Shown here: piece by piece, positions 35,340-46,632 of the stretch
Position numbering within the stretch: the first letter of the stretch is position 1
How the letters are laid out: every line of letters starts with the position of its first letter
Assembly: GCF_947179165.1 (NCBI RefSeq)
Contig: NC_077244.1
Location: forward strand, 76,492,144-76,556,143
Direction of reading: 5' to 3'
DNA: 64,000 bases
Source: Solanum dulcamara
Taxonomy: Eukaryota > Streptophyta > Magnoliopsida > Solanales > Solanaceae
Notes under the pieces: generated by a model
What the model was told of the DNA's origin: nothing
Database searches by the model: none
Seen by the model: the letters and a program-made list of their open reading frames with translations, nothing else
Translations under genes and position numbers: made by a program

Positions 35340-37195
35340 CTTTTTCTTTTTTTTTTTTAAAAAAATTATTAGTATTATTATCATTATTATTATTTGATTC
35401 TTCAATTTAAGTACTATTATTGTTGTTTCTGTCACTTTGTTATCTTTACTATTTCTGTTGACAATATTTTTGGTATTTTCACCATATTTTTGTATTTTTA
35501 AAACATATTTTGAATTATTATTTGTTTGAATCGAAGATCTATTTGAAATAATTTTTCTATCCCTATAAAAATAAAGATAAAATTTTTCCACACTCAACCT
35601 CCCAAGATCACTCGTGGAATTACACTTTAATAGTATATCATTATTGTAACAGTAATAAAACTTTTAATTCCTGCATATTTTTAACTTTTTGCCTACTTGT
35701 TAATGGAGGGATCCGTCCCTCCCTCAGTTGGATTAGCAAGGTAAAATTTGGCCCTTTTAATTTGTCATTTCCAAAAAATATTATTAATAGAAGTCCGCTG
35801 GGTGATTTATATTTATAAAAAATTCCATGCCATATAAAGAAGATTGTCCAATGGTCCATTGTAGGCATGTACATATTCAGCTCTCGGGAAAAGATGAAAG
35901 AGCCAGCACACAGGGACGCTAATGTCCAGATCAAACCTAACAATGACCCTTTAAAATATGTAAGGACAAGAATCTACAAAGACATATATAACTTTCCTTT
36001 TTATTAAATTTGAATTCACGTTTAAATTACATATTGAATAAAAAACGGTCCTTAACAAAGATTATATTAAACAAAAAATTTGTTTCTAACAAAAATGACT
36101 ATGTACTCAAAAGCTCGTACCAAAGAACTTTTTAGTTCAACTTTCACTTCTAATGACCTACAACTATGCCAATACAATCCAAAGTGTTACTAACTGGAAT
36201 CAAAGAGTATTAGTAGATCCATTTTGTCCAAAATGAAAATGGACTAGAGTTATAAACTTATAATCTGATGATCGAGTCGATTCTATATTTATAAGTTCAT
36301 TCCATAGGATTAGAAATATGCGTAATTGAACTTGCTTTTTACATATCTTTATTAAAACATATTCAGCTTTTTGAGTTAATCAAAAAATAGATTTGTTTAT
36401 TCATGTTTTTGATATATATATAGGCGATGCATTCTCTGAATAATTTAAATTGAAGCGATTGGTTGTCCAACACAGGCGTATTGATTATATATCTTACTGT
36501 TAAATACTAATCTTTGAATGGTTTTTTATGTTTGACATGCTTATAATTCACACATTACACATTACATTGTCAACCAATGACAGATGTTGGCTAATTAATG
36601 GCTTCTTTTGTTACCGGAGCAGCATCTCTGTTGCGTACTACATTGCTGATATCAAGTGAAATACAGGTAAGATACATTTCTACAAAAAGCTCCTTCCAGA
36701 ATCTAAGTACATTCCAACACTTCCAAAGAGATTTTCTTTTACCCTTTCTGGATTTTCTGGTTTACTAAATTATATATAATGGACAATCTAGTAATTTCCG
36801 TTAAAAGTCCAAAACATATAACATTCAGCTTTTCATACAAATCAGTATGAAAATAGAATAATATTTACCTCTGGTGCTTGATGACACATGTACACATATC
36901 TGCAAAGTGCAAAGATGTATATACTTTTTTCTGCAATCAGTGGCACTATGAATAAAATTTAATATAAAATAAATCGAAAAACCTTATCTTTACATAAAAT
37001 TATAAATATACTCGTCGATTCCATGTAGAGAAAACAAAAAAAAATAAAAATTGGAGCTTTACAAATTACAACAGCAGTCTAGAAAAATAAAAAAAATTGG
37101 TACTGCCTAACCAATTCCACAGATACAGAATTGAAATATGCCGTGTAAAAAAGGGTGAAATAATGGCAGCAGAAAAAAATAAATAAATTATAATT
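35340..37195. other. Spacer downstream of the fasciclin gene
   Basis: AT-rich. A short exon-like stretch at 36598 is described separately. The final few hundred bases before 37196 are the 3' side of the minus-strand fasciclin gene. Confidence 0.5.
36598..36663 (+). other. Exon-like fragment followed by a splice donor
   Basis: From an ATG the frame reads MASFVTGAASLLRTTLLISS, then EIQ, and ends in CAG|GTAAGA, a near-consensus plant donor. The Ser, Ala, Thr, Leu and Arg content without acidic residues resembles an organelle targeting peptide. No following exon was recognised before the fasciclin gene, which lies on the other strand. This could be a captured exon or chance. Confidence 0.25.
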
Positions 37196-38458
37196 TCAGA
37201 AGTAATTAATGGCTAGTAGGTAGAAGAACCCAATGCACCATAAAAAGATTCCTTTTTTTCTGTTCGCCGCCGATGATACTTCTTTACCTAAAATCGGCGG
37301 CGAAGATAAGTGGCTTGGAGGGCTAAAGATTTCCGGCGAGTTCACCGGCGACAGAGAAATCTCCGGCGGTGAAGCTACCCCAGATTCTCCACCACCACTA
37401 CCAATTGGATTCTTCGCGAAGAACTCTAGAGGCAACAAAACTTTTGATACTCCAAATATCGCCACCGGATTCTGATCAAACACCGTTTGAGTCACCGATG
37501 CTTGAACAATTCCGGTGTTAATCCCTACAGACCCATTAACTCTAGAGATGTTCAGTGTAAAACTCCCTGCACCATTTTGCTCTGTAGCTAATGTTGGTTG
37601 AACTGGATTAACTATAGATTCTAATGAACCTAAAGGGTAATACGAATGCAAAACATGGAACCTTAATACAACAGCTTTTTTCTCCGCCGGTAACGATTGG
37701 AATTTCATCGACGATGACATATCGGAAAATGCTTCATCTGTTGGCACAAAAAGTGTTAATCCAGCACCCCCTTCATCTCTCTCGAATTCCTCTTCTACCC
37801 CAGATGCAGTAAGCATTGAAGCTGCAACATTGAAATTGTGAGCATCAATAAGTGTCTTTGTAATATTGAGACCCAAAGAGGGTCGAGTTTCAGAAGCCAT
37901 AAGATCAAACCCATTTGGAACCAGAAGAGAATCGACCTTAAAAATCGAGATATTATAAGGAAGGGTTTTCAAAAGCCCCAAAATTGTAGCGTTCGAGGTG
38001 GGTGAATGAACTGTGACGGAATTGGAATTAACGTTACGGGTAATGTTAACAGAACCAAAATTGTTAGGGGCACGCCCGGTAGTTTGAAAGAGAGTGGTGA
38101 CGAGTTCTCCGGTAGGTGGTATAAGTCGGAGGTCAGGCCAAGAGAAGTACTCAAGAAGAACATGGTAACGGAGGACATCACCGAGATTGGAGGAGGAGGG
38201 CGGAGAGCGGTTGTTCAACAGATCGGAGGATCGGAGGAAGGTATTTGGTACGACGAGGAGAGTAAGAGAAGAGCGTTGGGTTAGATCGGCGGCGACGGAG
38301 GTGGTGGCGAGGAGATTTGCGAAGTCGGAAATTTCAGGATAAGAAGATAAGAGATTGGTTATGTTAATGGCGAAAATGGGTAAGTGGGAAGTGGATAAAA
38401 GAAGAAAATAGAGTAATGTAGCAGGGGTAAAATGGGATAATGAAGTTACGACAGCCAT
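37196..38458 (-). CDS. FLA4: FLA4/SOS5-like fasciclin arabinogalactan protein (420 aa)
   Basis: An intronless 420-codon frame. It has an N-terminal signal peptide (about residues 1-30, hydrophobic YFLLLSTSHLPIFA). Two fasciclin (FAS1) domains follow: about 31-185 (SSLTLLVVPN, LRYHVLLEYF, VDSLLVPNGFD) and about 195-350 (LTLFVPTDEAFSD, LRFHVLHSYYPLGSLESI, VFDQNPVAIFGVSKVLLP). A Pro/Ser arabinogalactan-type segment follows (PPEISLSPVNSPEIFSPP), then a hydrophobic C-terminus GIFLWCIGFFYLLAINYF suiting a GPI-anchor signal. Many N-glycosylation sequons are present. The layout, length and long matching runs in domain 2 agree with Arabidopsis FLA4 (SOS5). That surface glycoprotein acts with FEI receptor kinases in wall formation, salt-tolerant root growth and seed mucilage. 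The function here is inferred from that match. The start is the first ATG, and a CT-rich leader precedes it. Confidence 0.95.
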   Translation of the reverse strand: MAVVTSLSHFTPATLLYFLLLSTSHLPIFAINITNLLSSYPEISDFANLLATTSVAADLTQRSSLTLLVVPNTFLRSSDLLNNRSPPSSSNLGDVLRYHVLLEYFSWPDLRLIPPTGELVTTLFQTTGRAPNNFGSVNITRNVNSNSVTVHSPTSNATILGLLKTLPYNISIFKVDSLLVPNGFDLMASETRPSLGLNITKTLIDAHNFNVAASMLTASGVEEEFERDEGGAGLTLFVPTDEAFSDMSSSMKFQSLPAEKKAVVLRFHVLHSYYPLGSLESIVNPVQPTLATEQNGAGSFTLNISRVNGSVGINTGIVQASVTQTVFDQNPVAIFGVSKVLLPLEFFAKNPIGSGGGESGVASPPEISLSPVNSPEIFSPPSHLSSPPILGKEVSSAANRKKGIFLWCIGFFYLLAINYF

Positions 38459-39302
38459 TTTTGTGAAGATTGAAGCTGAGAGAGCGCTCTCTCTCTATCT
38501 CTCTCTAAGTGGTAACACAGAGAGTGATGCCCCTTTGGTGGCTTCCACACACATTTTTCCTTTGGATTCGTGGCCCCATCTTGGGTTTGATGTGATGATT
38601 ATGGTCCATCATAGTGATGCAAATAATTATTACATTCATATTCTTTTATACTAATATACTATGAGAGTAAATTATGACAGGTGTATTCAATTGTGTCATT
38701 TAGAAATTCATTAGCTAGTTTTTTGTTCTATAGCTTAAAGAAAATTCCCTACATAATATTGACATAAAGTGATTAGACAGATGTTTTTAGTTTATTGAGG
38801 TTATGATTTTAGATGGATGATTTTGAAGGTCAAGGATCACAATAAAATGTTAGTGAATAGTTGAGTTGTGTCTTTGTGTATTTTAATAGCATTAACACTA
38901 ATTTCCTAGTTTTTTGCTTTCTAATTTTTGATAATACATGTTGTTTTTCCCTTTGATTATATTATTATTTTAATATTGTTATTATATCTTTTTTAAAATA
39001 TTATGTAATGATTTTGTTATAATTTATTAGGTTTGCTTTGTGCCGATATGTTATTTTTTATCCAACTTTGTCATAAGTTATTGGAGTCTAGAATCTCTTA
39101 GAATCAATATTTTTTTATTTTAATAAGAAAAATTTCAATTATTATTATTATTATTATTGTTGTTATTATTATTTAATGTTGATATAGTTTGTGAAATGAG
39201 AGCAACAAATTCTTCAAAGTTCCATTGGAAACTCGTGATTTTTTATAAATTTAATATTTGAATTTTGAGTTTGAGTCACGAGAATGTAAAATTTTGATCG
39301 TT
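38459..39302. other. Promoter side of the fasciclin gene
   Basis: Just upstream of the start (38485-38515) is a (ct)n-rich leader on the plus strand (ga on the gene strand). Beyond it is AT-rich DNA with a (tta)n tract at 39138-39172. No confident TATA box was assigned. Confidence 0.5.
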
Positions 39303-39560
39303 CTTCCTCCGTCTCTTTTTATTTGGCATATCTATTAAAAAAATAAGTTATACTGACTAGTGAGTTTACTATTTTACTCTTATTAATTAATAGAGTTTTA
39401 AACATATTTAGTCATTATATTTTTTAAAGACATTAACTAAATATTAATAAATTGAGGGTATAATAAAAAGAAAAAAAATATTCTTTTTTTAATTTATTAA
39501 AATTAACAAATAAAAAAATCAAATTAGAAAATATTTGACTAATAAATAAGGACGGATGAG
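39303..39560. mobile_element. Stowaway MITE, family A copy 1
   Basis: The left end ttcctccgtctctttttatt and, reverse-complemented, the right end ctcatccgtccttatttatt are Stowaway-type inverted repeats. The interior shares a long block with the element at 41950-42225 (tagtgagtttac(t/c)attttac, attaattaatagagtttt), so the two are copies of one family. The TA target is clear only on the right. Confidence 0.8.
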
Positions 39561-39562
39561 TA

Positions 39563-41575
39563 TCAAATTTATTGCATGCGTTTCGGAAAGGTTGAAAAAA
39601 TAATAGGAGTATGTAACAACAAATCTTAAGACAAATTCAAGTCTATTTTTAAAGGAGAAAGTCCTTTTTCCAAAATTTTATTTTATTTAGCTACTTTATA
39701 TCCCATTAGTAAACCCATCCATCGTGAAACAAATTAGTTCGGCCAACTGAAGTTCAAAATAAATAGAGTATTGCAAGAGCACTTACATATTTGTCCACTA
39801 GTTCAGAAGGATATATCTGTTGTGAAATTATTTTTTTATTTTTCGAATTCCATTATATATGATTCTTGATCCACTACTAACCAATTAAAAAAAAAATATG
39901 GAAAATAATCGATACAATAAATAATGAGACTTGAAAAGGAAGCTATGTGGAAATTAAAGAAAGAGAAGAGCCAGCATATGAATAACTACCAAACAAAGAA
40001 GTGATAAGAAATAAAAGATGCAAAAGTGGCTAACTTTTATGTGCTTGTTTCTTAAAGAAGGTACATACAGTAGTTAAAAATCAATTATTGTTTACAAAAA
40101 GTGTCTCTTTCTTATCTATATAATACTTGATCAAATTGGGCATTTCTAAAGTTTTACGATAAAAAGAAACGGATGCAATATAAATTTTATTTTATTTTGT
40201 GATTGTTTTTCAATAGCTGTCTTGAAAGGTTGCATTTATAAGTTAAAGATGGTCGAAGTTGGGTGGCTACGACAAAATACAACTATGCACCGACCCCATT
40301 ACACAGGTTGGATTAATGGATTTACATGAAGCAAAACTTTAGTTTTTTGATTTCACATAAAAATTTTAAGACATTTTGAATTTTTAAAATATAAATATTA
40401 GATATTTATATAATTATAAATTATTTTATTAACGATAAAAGAGAAATTTTAAAATTTATAAAATAATAATATTTTTTCTTGAAACAACAATATAAAATAA
40501 TAAAAAAGTGTCACTTAATTAAAACAAAAAATACTTATTCCTCTTTTGTTGTACTTTCCGAAAATAAATGGAGCTTTAAGATTCCCATTGAATAAAAGTT
40601 GCAATATATGAGTAAAAATATTCACATAGTTGTATTTCCCCCCCTTTTTTTTAGTTGTTATGTTGTATTTTTTTAGAGTCAATTTAATTAATTTTCAAAT
40701 TACATTAGTTCGATATTTTAAAATATATTTAAAAACTATACAAAAAGTACTATAAGTTGTAAAAAAAAATTACATTAATATGATGAAAAAATGCATCTTA
40801 AAATGTTAGTCAAAGTCTATATTGTTTAATTCTTAAAAAGAAAGTTATGACAAGTAAAAAGAAATGGAGGGAGGAAGGGAGTATATGACATGATTTTAAT
40901 ATGGAAATGGTTAGAAAATTGGTGCTGTCAAGTCAGGAAACAAAGTAAATCATGAGTAAAATCATTGCTATTCTTTTACTATCGGCTTATTCTACGTAGG
41001 TGCGTTATGACTCAGGGAGAGAATTATAGGTGCATTGAATAAACAAAATTCACTTCAGGCCGAATGAGTGTGTTTACGATCTCCATCTTTTAACTTTTGA
41101 CCCTACTTATTAAATAAAAGTTGTGTGAAAATAGTCCAAGAGCTCAAGTTTAAATCAATTTCTAGCGGTTCTCCAGCAGATAAACATTATTAGCTTTAAT
41201 AGAGGACAATCTGTGACATTCAGGAAATTACATCTAATAATCATGAAAATGAATGATCTTGAACTTTTGCCGTTTATTTGTTTTATAGGCAAATTTTTAA
41301 AATCAAAAAGTCAAAACTTGTCAAATTCAAAATTTTATTCATAAAGCAAGTGGAGCCAAAAATTTAAGACCACTCGATCATCTCCAAGGTCATTCTCATA
41401 AATCTTTGGTTTTTTTAGGCTCTAGAGGCCAGACAGTACGTAAGATTGGGCACACTACTAAAGCCCAATTTTCTTGGGCTACTCTTCTTCTCCCGTTCAG
41501 CCTCCAATTTTTTCAGCTCAAGTTACATATTTAGCAGATCAATTTAAAATAATTATATTCAGTAATTATTTATAA

Positions 41576-41577
<2 letters not shown>
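39563..41577. other. Gene-free spacer with a Stowaway end
   Basis: AT-rich. A right-hand Stowaway-like terminus, ggagggaggaagggagtat, ends at about 40883, preceded by 'gacaagtaaaaagaaat'. The matching left end lies somewhere near 40530 but is diverged. No gene was seen. Confidence 0.5.
40530..40883. mobile_element. Probable Stowaway-like MITE
   Basis: The right end on the opposite strand reads atactcccttcctccctcca followed by tttctttttacttgtc, a good Stowaway terminus. The left end (attcctcttttgttgtact) is only weakly complementary, so the boundary is approximate. Confidence 0.4.

Positions 41578-41613
<36 letters not shown>
41578..41613. repeat. (TA)n microsatellite
   Basis: About 17 uninterrupted TA units. 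Confidence 0.92.
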
Positions 41614-41616
<3 letters not shown>

Positions 41617-41694
41617 TTAGTATACAAAAATATACTTAATATTTTGATGAAAAATTATTGATATCAGTTTCTCAATATTTTTAGCAAACTTCTC

Positions 41695-41716
41695 TCATTC
41701 CACCCATGTCATAAAC
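41695..41716 (+). repeat. Left copy of a 22-bp perfect inverted repeat
   Basis: tcattccacccatgtcataa followed by ac. Its exact reverse complement is at 43177-43198, 1.46 kb away. The pair could be the termini of an element enclosing the Stowaway copy and the TRIM-like unit, but no flanking target duplication was seen. Confidence 0.6.
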
Positions 41717-41949
41717 GTTAAGTGCATTTCCTTTTCTTTTTATTTATGTATCCATCCATAAGTATACTTCTTTATAACTAATGGTAGTTGTTAATCTATG
41801 TTATGGTGAAACATGTTTTTTTATATCGGATGTCCCCGAAGGGACTTTTTTTAATTCTTTTAAAATGTCAATATTTGGTAGTCCTAATATCAAGCTAAAT
41901 ACTAAAATTGCATGGGAAAGGTACGAGAGCTAAATAAACATAATTAATA

Positions 41950-42225
41950 CTCTCTCCGTTCCTTTTTACTTGTCAAATTTTGACTTGACACACCTATTAA
42001 AAAAAACTATGATTGGTATAGTGAGTTTACCATTTTACCCCTATTAATTAATAGAGTTTTAAATATATTTACTCACTACATTTTTCAAAAACATTAACAC
42101 AATATTAATAAATTGAGGTTATCATAGGAAGAAATAAATTGTCCTTCGTTGATTTGTCAAAAATAATAAGTAAAAAGGAAAATCTAATTAGGAAATATTT
42201 GTCAAGTAAATAAAAACAAAAGGAG
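41950..42225. mobile_element. Stowaway MITE, family A copy 2
   Basis: TA dinucleotides flank both ends (41948-41949 and 42226-42227). The ends are ctctctccgttcctttttac on the left and, reverse-complemented, ctccttttgtttttatttac on the right. The interior matches the copy at 39303-39560. 276 bases, noncoding. Confidence 0.85.
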
Positions 42226-42479
42226 TAATTGGTTTGGTAATAAGAATTAATCAACAATAACCTAAGGAACAATTCTATATTCCATGAGACAACCACCATA
42301 TATACGAAATAATGGTACGTAATGCGATAAGGTTCAGATAGAACTGATCAACAGCAGGACCACTCTATGAATCTCTCTTTCATTTTCTTCCTTACGTAGG
42401 TATAATAATTAAACATGAGATTTTAATTACTCCGTATATTCAAACTATATAAAAAAGTTAACAAATTAAAATCAATATA

Positions 42480-42819
42480 GTTTTACCTGTTGTGACAGGT
42501 CACTTATCTTTTTTTTTTTTTTCAAGTTACCATTTTATGCTTGCTATAAAAAGTTGGGACGAAGTCTCGATCGCCATCAGTGGTGAAGGCGATGGGTGCA
42601 TCAGTGCATGGTTTGTTTATATGGCTTGGGTAGGGGTCGATTGATTGTATCAATTTTGATGCAAGTGAATTTATGTTTTTTTTTGCAAAACTAAATATGT
42701 TAAGTAAATATTTTTTAGAATTGATATAATATTATTTGTTGATAAACTATGCTCCAAGAAGTCTGAATGGTGCATTTGATTGAATATTGAGTTATTTGCC
42801 TAGAGGAACATGAATCAAT
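42480..42819. other. Unclassified sequence before a TRIM-like unit
   Basis: A GC-richer patch at 42555-42650 (gaagtctcgatcgccatcag, ggtaggggtcgattgattg) is probably a transposon fragment. I cannot classify it. Confidence 0.35.
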
Positions 42820-43146
42820 CCTTCAATTTTTTATTCATATTTTTTGCCGTGCACCTTGTTTCAAAAATCCTAGATTCATTTTCACTTGGGCAATCCTCAA
42901 CTCTTGAGCTAGTTTTTGAGTTGAATTAGGTCTAAAATCCTTTAATTAACATGGTATCAAAGTAGATATTGAATTATCAATGCTCCAGGCATCTAGGTCT
43001 AGACGTTGGGTGGGGTGGAGTGTGGAAAAGTCCCACATCAATGATGAAAGGAATGTGTTGTCTCTTTTATTATATGATTTAGACAAATCTCATGTCTTGA
43101 ATTAGCTTTTCAGGTTGAGTCCCACACTATATCAAATTTCTTAACA
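42820..43146 (+). mobile_element. TRIM-like LTR element remnant
   Basis: A primer-binding-site look-alike TGGTATCAAAG (initiator Met tRNA type TGGTATCAGAG) begins at 42952, immediately after a 'ttaattaaca' LTR-type end. Only 69 bases on, a purine tract gggtggggtggag (43008-43020) abuts tgtggaaaagtcccacatc, the start of a 126-base 3' LTR that ends ttcttaaca at 43146. The end of the 3' LTR resembles the sequence before the binding site (cttga-ttagctttt, ggttga, tta-aca), as expected for two LTRs. A 69-base interior is the TRIM format. The 5' LTR start is missing. Confidence 0.6.
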
Positions 43147-43176
43147 AAAATTACCACGGTTAAGCAAGAGGACAGT

Positions 43177-43195
43177 GTTTATGACATGGGTGGAA

Positions 43196-43198
<3 letters not shown>
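43177..43198 (-). repeat. Right copy of a 22-bp perfect inverted repeat
   Basis: Exact reverse complement of 41695-41716, directly joined to the long (TA)n array at 43199. Confidence 0.6.

Positions 43199-43266
<68 letters not shown>
43199..43266. repeat. Long (TA)n microsatellite
   Basis: About 33 uninterrupted TA units. Length polymorphism and assembly error are likely here. Confidence 0.93.
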
Positions 43267-43267
<1 letters not shown>

Positions 43268-44533
43268 TAACAATTTATCTCATAAAAGTTTATATCTAAT
43301 CTAAGTAAACACTAAGAGGACAGGGTGAGATGGAATGGGGGATAGATGGTAAGCTAGGGTGGTGGGGTTATACCATTAATGAAATTTATTTTCTACTCCA
43401 ATTCGAATGTTCCCCCATGCCAATCACACCCTATATGTAATTGAGTTTTAATTGTATATATATTAGTTAAACTCTATAAAAATATGTCAATTATTCTTGT
43501 GTGGCGTCTTAGATATTATTTTTCTTCCTTTTTCTTTTCCTCATTTTGTGTGTGTGGGTGTGTGATTTCTAGAAATACCAAAGTTGGACTTCAACGCGGC
43601 ATCTTGTAGACTAAAAACTTGGACCCATTTTAGGTTTCATTTAGTACAAGTCAAGTGTTCTGATACTATATACTTCTATTTTCCAACTCTTTTTAGGCAG
43701 AATAGTACATGATAATCTCAATCATTTATTTGGTAGCTTACTTTTTCTGTTGTCAACAACTACTAGCTATTTTCATTTCAAAGAATAACTACTTTAACAA
43801 ACACACTGCCTAGACGAAGCTTTGATTTAGTCCAATTTGTAGCCTAAACTAATTAAAGCTATATAAGCCGATAATATAGATGTCATAGTCAATAATGACG
43901 TAAAAGCAAGAGATATATCTATGTTTAGCATCGTGGATTAATTTAAGTGCAAATTGTAATTAAAGATAATCGCACTAGTCAAAAGTCCACACCGCCCACT
44001 TTTAGGACTTGAAAGTAGTTCTCAATAGTCTAATCTGGATGCTTTTTCAACAACTTTGATAAAAAAAATGAGATTTACAAGGCCTTTGAAACTGAAAAGT
44101 AAATGGTGAATCCATGTTTAGTAGAACTAGTTTAGTGTACAGCTTTGTATGTGTATATCGTATATATATTACGTGTAACTTATATTATTAAATACACAAT
44201 TTTAAAGATTACGTAAAAATTACTAAACAATATATTTAAGTTCTAAATTAAATACCATAAAAAAAATTAAATTCCTAAAAATAATTAAATGTTGATCCGA
44301 TTTAGTACCTTAATAAAGGGATATTTAGATGAAAATGAAATCCTTATTGAATTCATAAGCCAAAAAGAAAATGTTACATTAGTTTAATGCATAATGATAA
44401 TTTGACGTTGAGTAATTAAGGGGATAAAATTTAATAACAAAAAAAGACTCCTTTAACATAAAAGGAGTGCTTCAATATTTCCTAACGTGAGTTTATCGTT
44501 TAATTAAAAAGACTCTTAAACATAAAAAGAGCG
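43267..44533. other. Gene-free spacer
   Basis: AT-rich. Near 44440-44540 a short local duplication is visible (aaaaagactcctttaacata and aaaaagactcttaaacataa, each followed by aaa(g/a)gag(t/c)gcttca); the second copy abuts the next transposon. No gene was seen. Confidence 0.5.
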
Positions 44534-44541
44534 CTTCAGTG

Positions 44542-45480
44542 TAGGGATGTATATGACCGAGTTGGTTCGGATTTTTTAAATATCAAATCAAATCATTTTT
44601 ATTGAAATTTTAAATTCATAAATCAAATCAAATAAATTAAACTCGGACTTTTCAACCTCATTTTTTTTTTGAATTTTTTTCGGATTTCTAGGGTTTTCGG
44701 GTTTTTCAGTAAAGTATTCATACCTATATATAATTAACTTGTGCTTCAAATATTTTTTTAGTCCTACCAAAATACAACTATCTAAGGCGTTTCTTAAAAA
44801 AATAACACAAAAGATGAGATGAATGGTGATACTAAAATATTCAACAAAAATAATAAGAAATCATAAAAATAAATATTGCAAATTAATATGTTATAATGAA
44901 AATGATCATAATTTAAAAGTAATAAATCATGCTAAAATAAGTCTATAAGTATTAATTACATGATTAAACATTAAAAAAAAACTAAAATTAGGTTATATAT
45001 TTTAATTGTCTAAACCAATATAAACTAAAGAACAAAATATTCAACATTATTGTCATTTTTAGTGTTGAATAATTTATTTTGTTAGCATTAGTATTAACTT
45101 GATTTTGATTGGAGCTTTATTAGAGTTAGTAATATCTATTAACTATAATCTTCGTTGGATCACTCAAAATTCTAAGTTTCAAACTTGAAATAATATGTTA
45201 AAAGATAAAAATTATGAAAAAGTATAAGAAAAGTTTATAAATTATATCAAAGTAAATACTTTTAAGTATAAAATAAATTTTAAAAATTATATATATAATG
45301 TCGAGTTAGTTTGGTTTCGGATTGACTTTTCTTAGTTTAGACCAAACCAACCTAAGTATAGTGGGGGTTTTTCTTGCAATATCAAATCAATTCAAACCAA
45401 ATCACTAATCAAATTTTTTTTTCCGATTTGATTCGATTTACAATTTGGTTCAATTTTCAATTCGGTTTTGTTTACCCCTA
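44542..45480. mobile_element. Non-autonomous hAT-like element (939 bp)
   Basis: The 8-bp direct copies cttcagtg (44534-44541) and cttcaacg (45481-45488) match at 6 of 8 positions. The ends are tagggatgtatatgaccgag on the left and taggggtaaacaaaaccgaa on the right strand. The subterminal regions are full of ttcggattttt, caaatcaaatc and ttggttcggttt motifs in both orientations, as in known plant families with 'taggggtgta-a-gg' ends. There is no coding capacity; short frames at 44588-44770 are low complexity. Confidence 0.8.
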
Positions 45481-45488
45481 CTTCAACG

Positions 45489-46624
45489 TAAAAGAACATA
45501 ATAATGCATAAGGTAATTGACAAAATAAGATTCATTTTTTAAATGGTTCATAATAACAAAATATGATTATTTTGTTCTGGCTAAATTAAGCAAATAGATG
45601 AGCTTCGTAAAACTTAGCTTCACCTTTGGCTTCCTTATTGTTTGTTTGTGTTGGTACAAAAAGGGCTAAATCTTCTAAGAATTAATATCCACAAGTAAGA
45701 AATTGAAATGTTAGTAGTATCATAAATTTAACAGTTTGATCAGTAAAGAGAGGTTAATTATAGAATAAAAAAATAAAATCTGAAAGGAACTAAAAACATT
45801 TGTGAAAGGGATTGAAAGTTGGAATATAACACTTCCAAATCTGAATAACATTAATTGCGAAGAACTCCTAAAATCGAAAGAAAAGTGAATTTCTATCAAC
45901 CATTTGCAATTTTAATATATGTAAATTTATTTGTTTTTTTAAAAAAACTATAATTGAAAGAGTATTGAAGAACCAAGTGTAGGTTGGTGTGAAATATTAA
46001 TTTTGAAAAGTTTAGCTGGGGAAATATTAATCTGTGTAAAAAATCTAACGTGAATCCTAACTTAAATAAACAGAACTTTGATTTGAATTAGGACTTATAT
46101 GATTTTTATTTTATTAGTTTTTTATTTTCCAAATGTAAAGCAATTTTATTTTTTTACGGCAAATTTTGTTTGTTTTTTGCTTTGCCAAAAATAAGGCGGT
46201 GATTGTTTAGACTTCTACCACAATTATTTCCAAAAATAAGAAAATTCTTAGTTTGCCAAAAATATGATAGCGGAAAATCATAACTTTTCCATATATTTTT
46301 AAATAATAATTTGAGAAAAGTAGTCAAAAATTATTTTGTCTAAAGAGAAGTCTTTTAATAAAGGGTAAAAAGTTCAAACAACTTTATTAAGGATCTTCAT
46401 GCTTTTAATATAGTATAGATAGATAGATTGGTCGTGGAATACACCTAATTAATTAGAGCTATGCTTTAATTGAATCATCTTTGTTAAAATATATTGGCGT
46501 AGGAACGGTAAAAAAAAAAACTTTTAATACATTTTGAATTTCCTTAATATAAGAGATATAAGTATTCAAATTCCAGAGATGACATTTTTAATTTTATTTT
46601 GAAATCACTTGTCAACATTGATGG
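45489..46624. other. Gene-free AT-rich spacer
   Basis: No reading frame, element boundary or regulatory motif that I can support. Confidence 0.5.
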
Positions 46625-46632
46625 CTCACGAT

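Noticed and set aside
37233..38284. Plus-strand ORFs over the fasciclin gene
   Set aside because: Antisense shadows of the 420-codon minus-strand gene.
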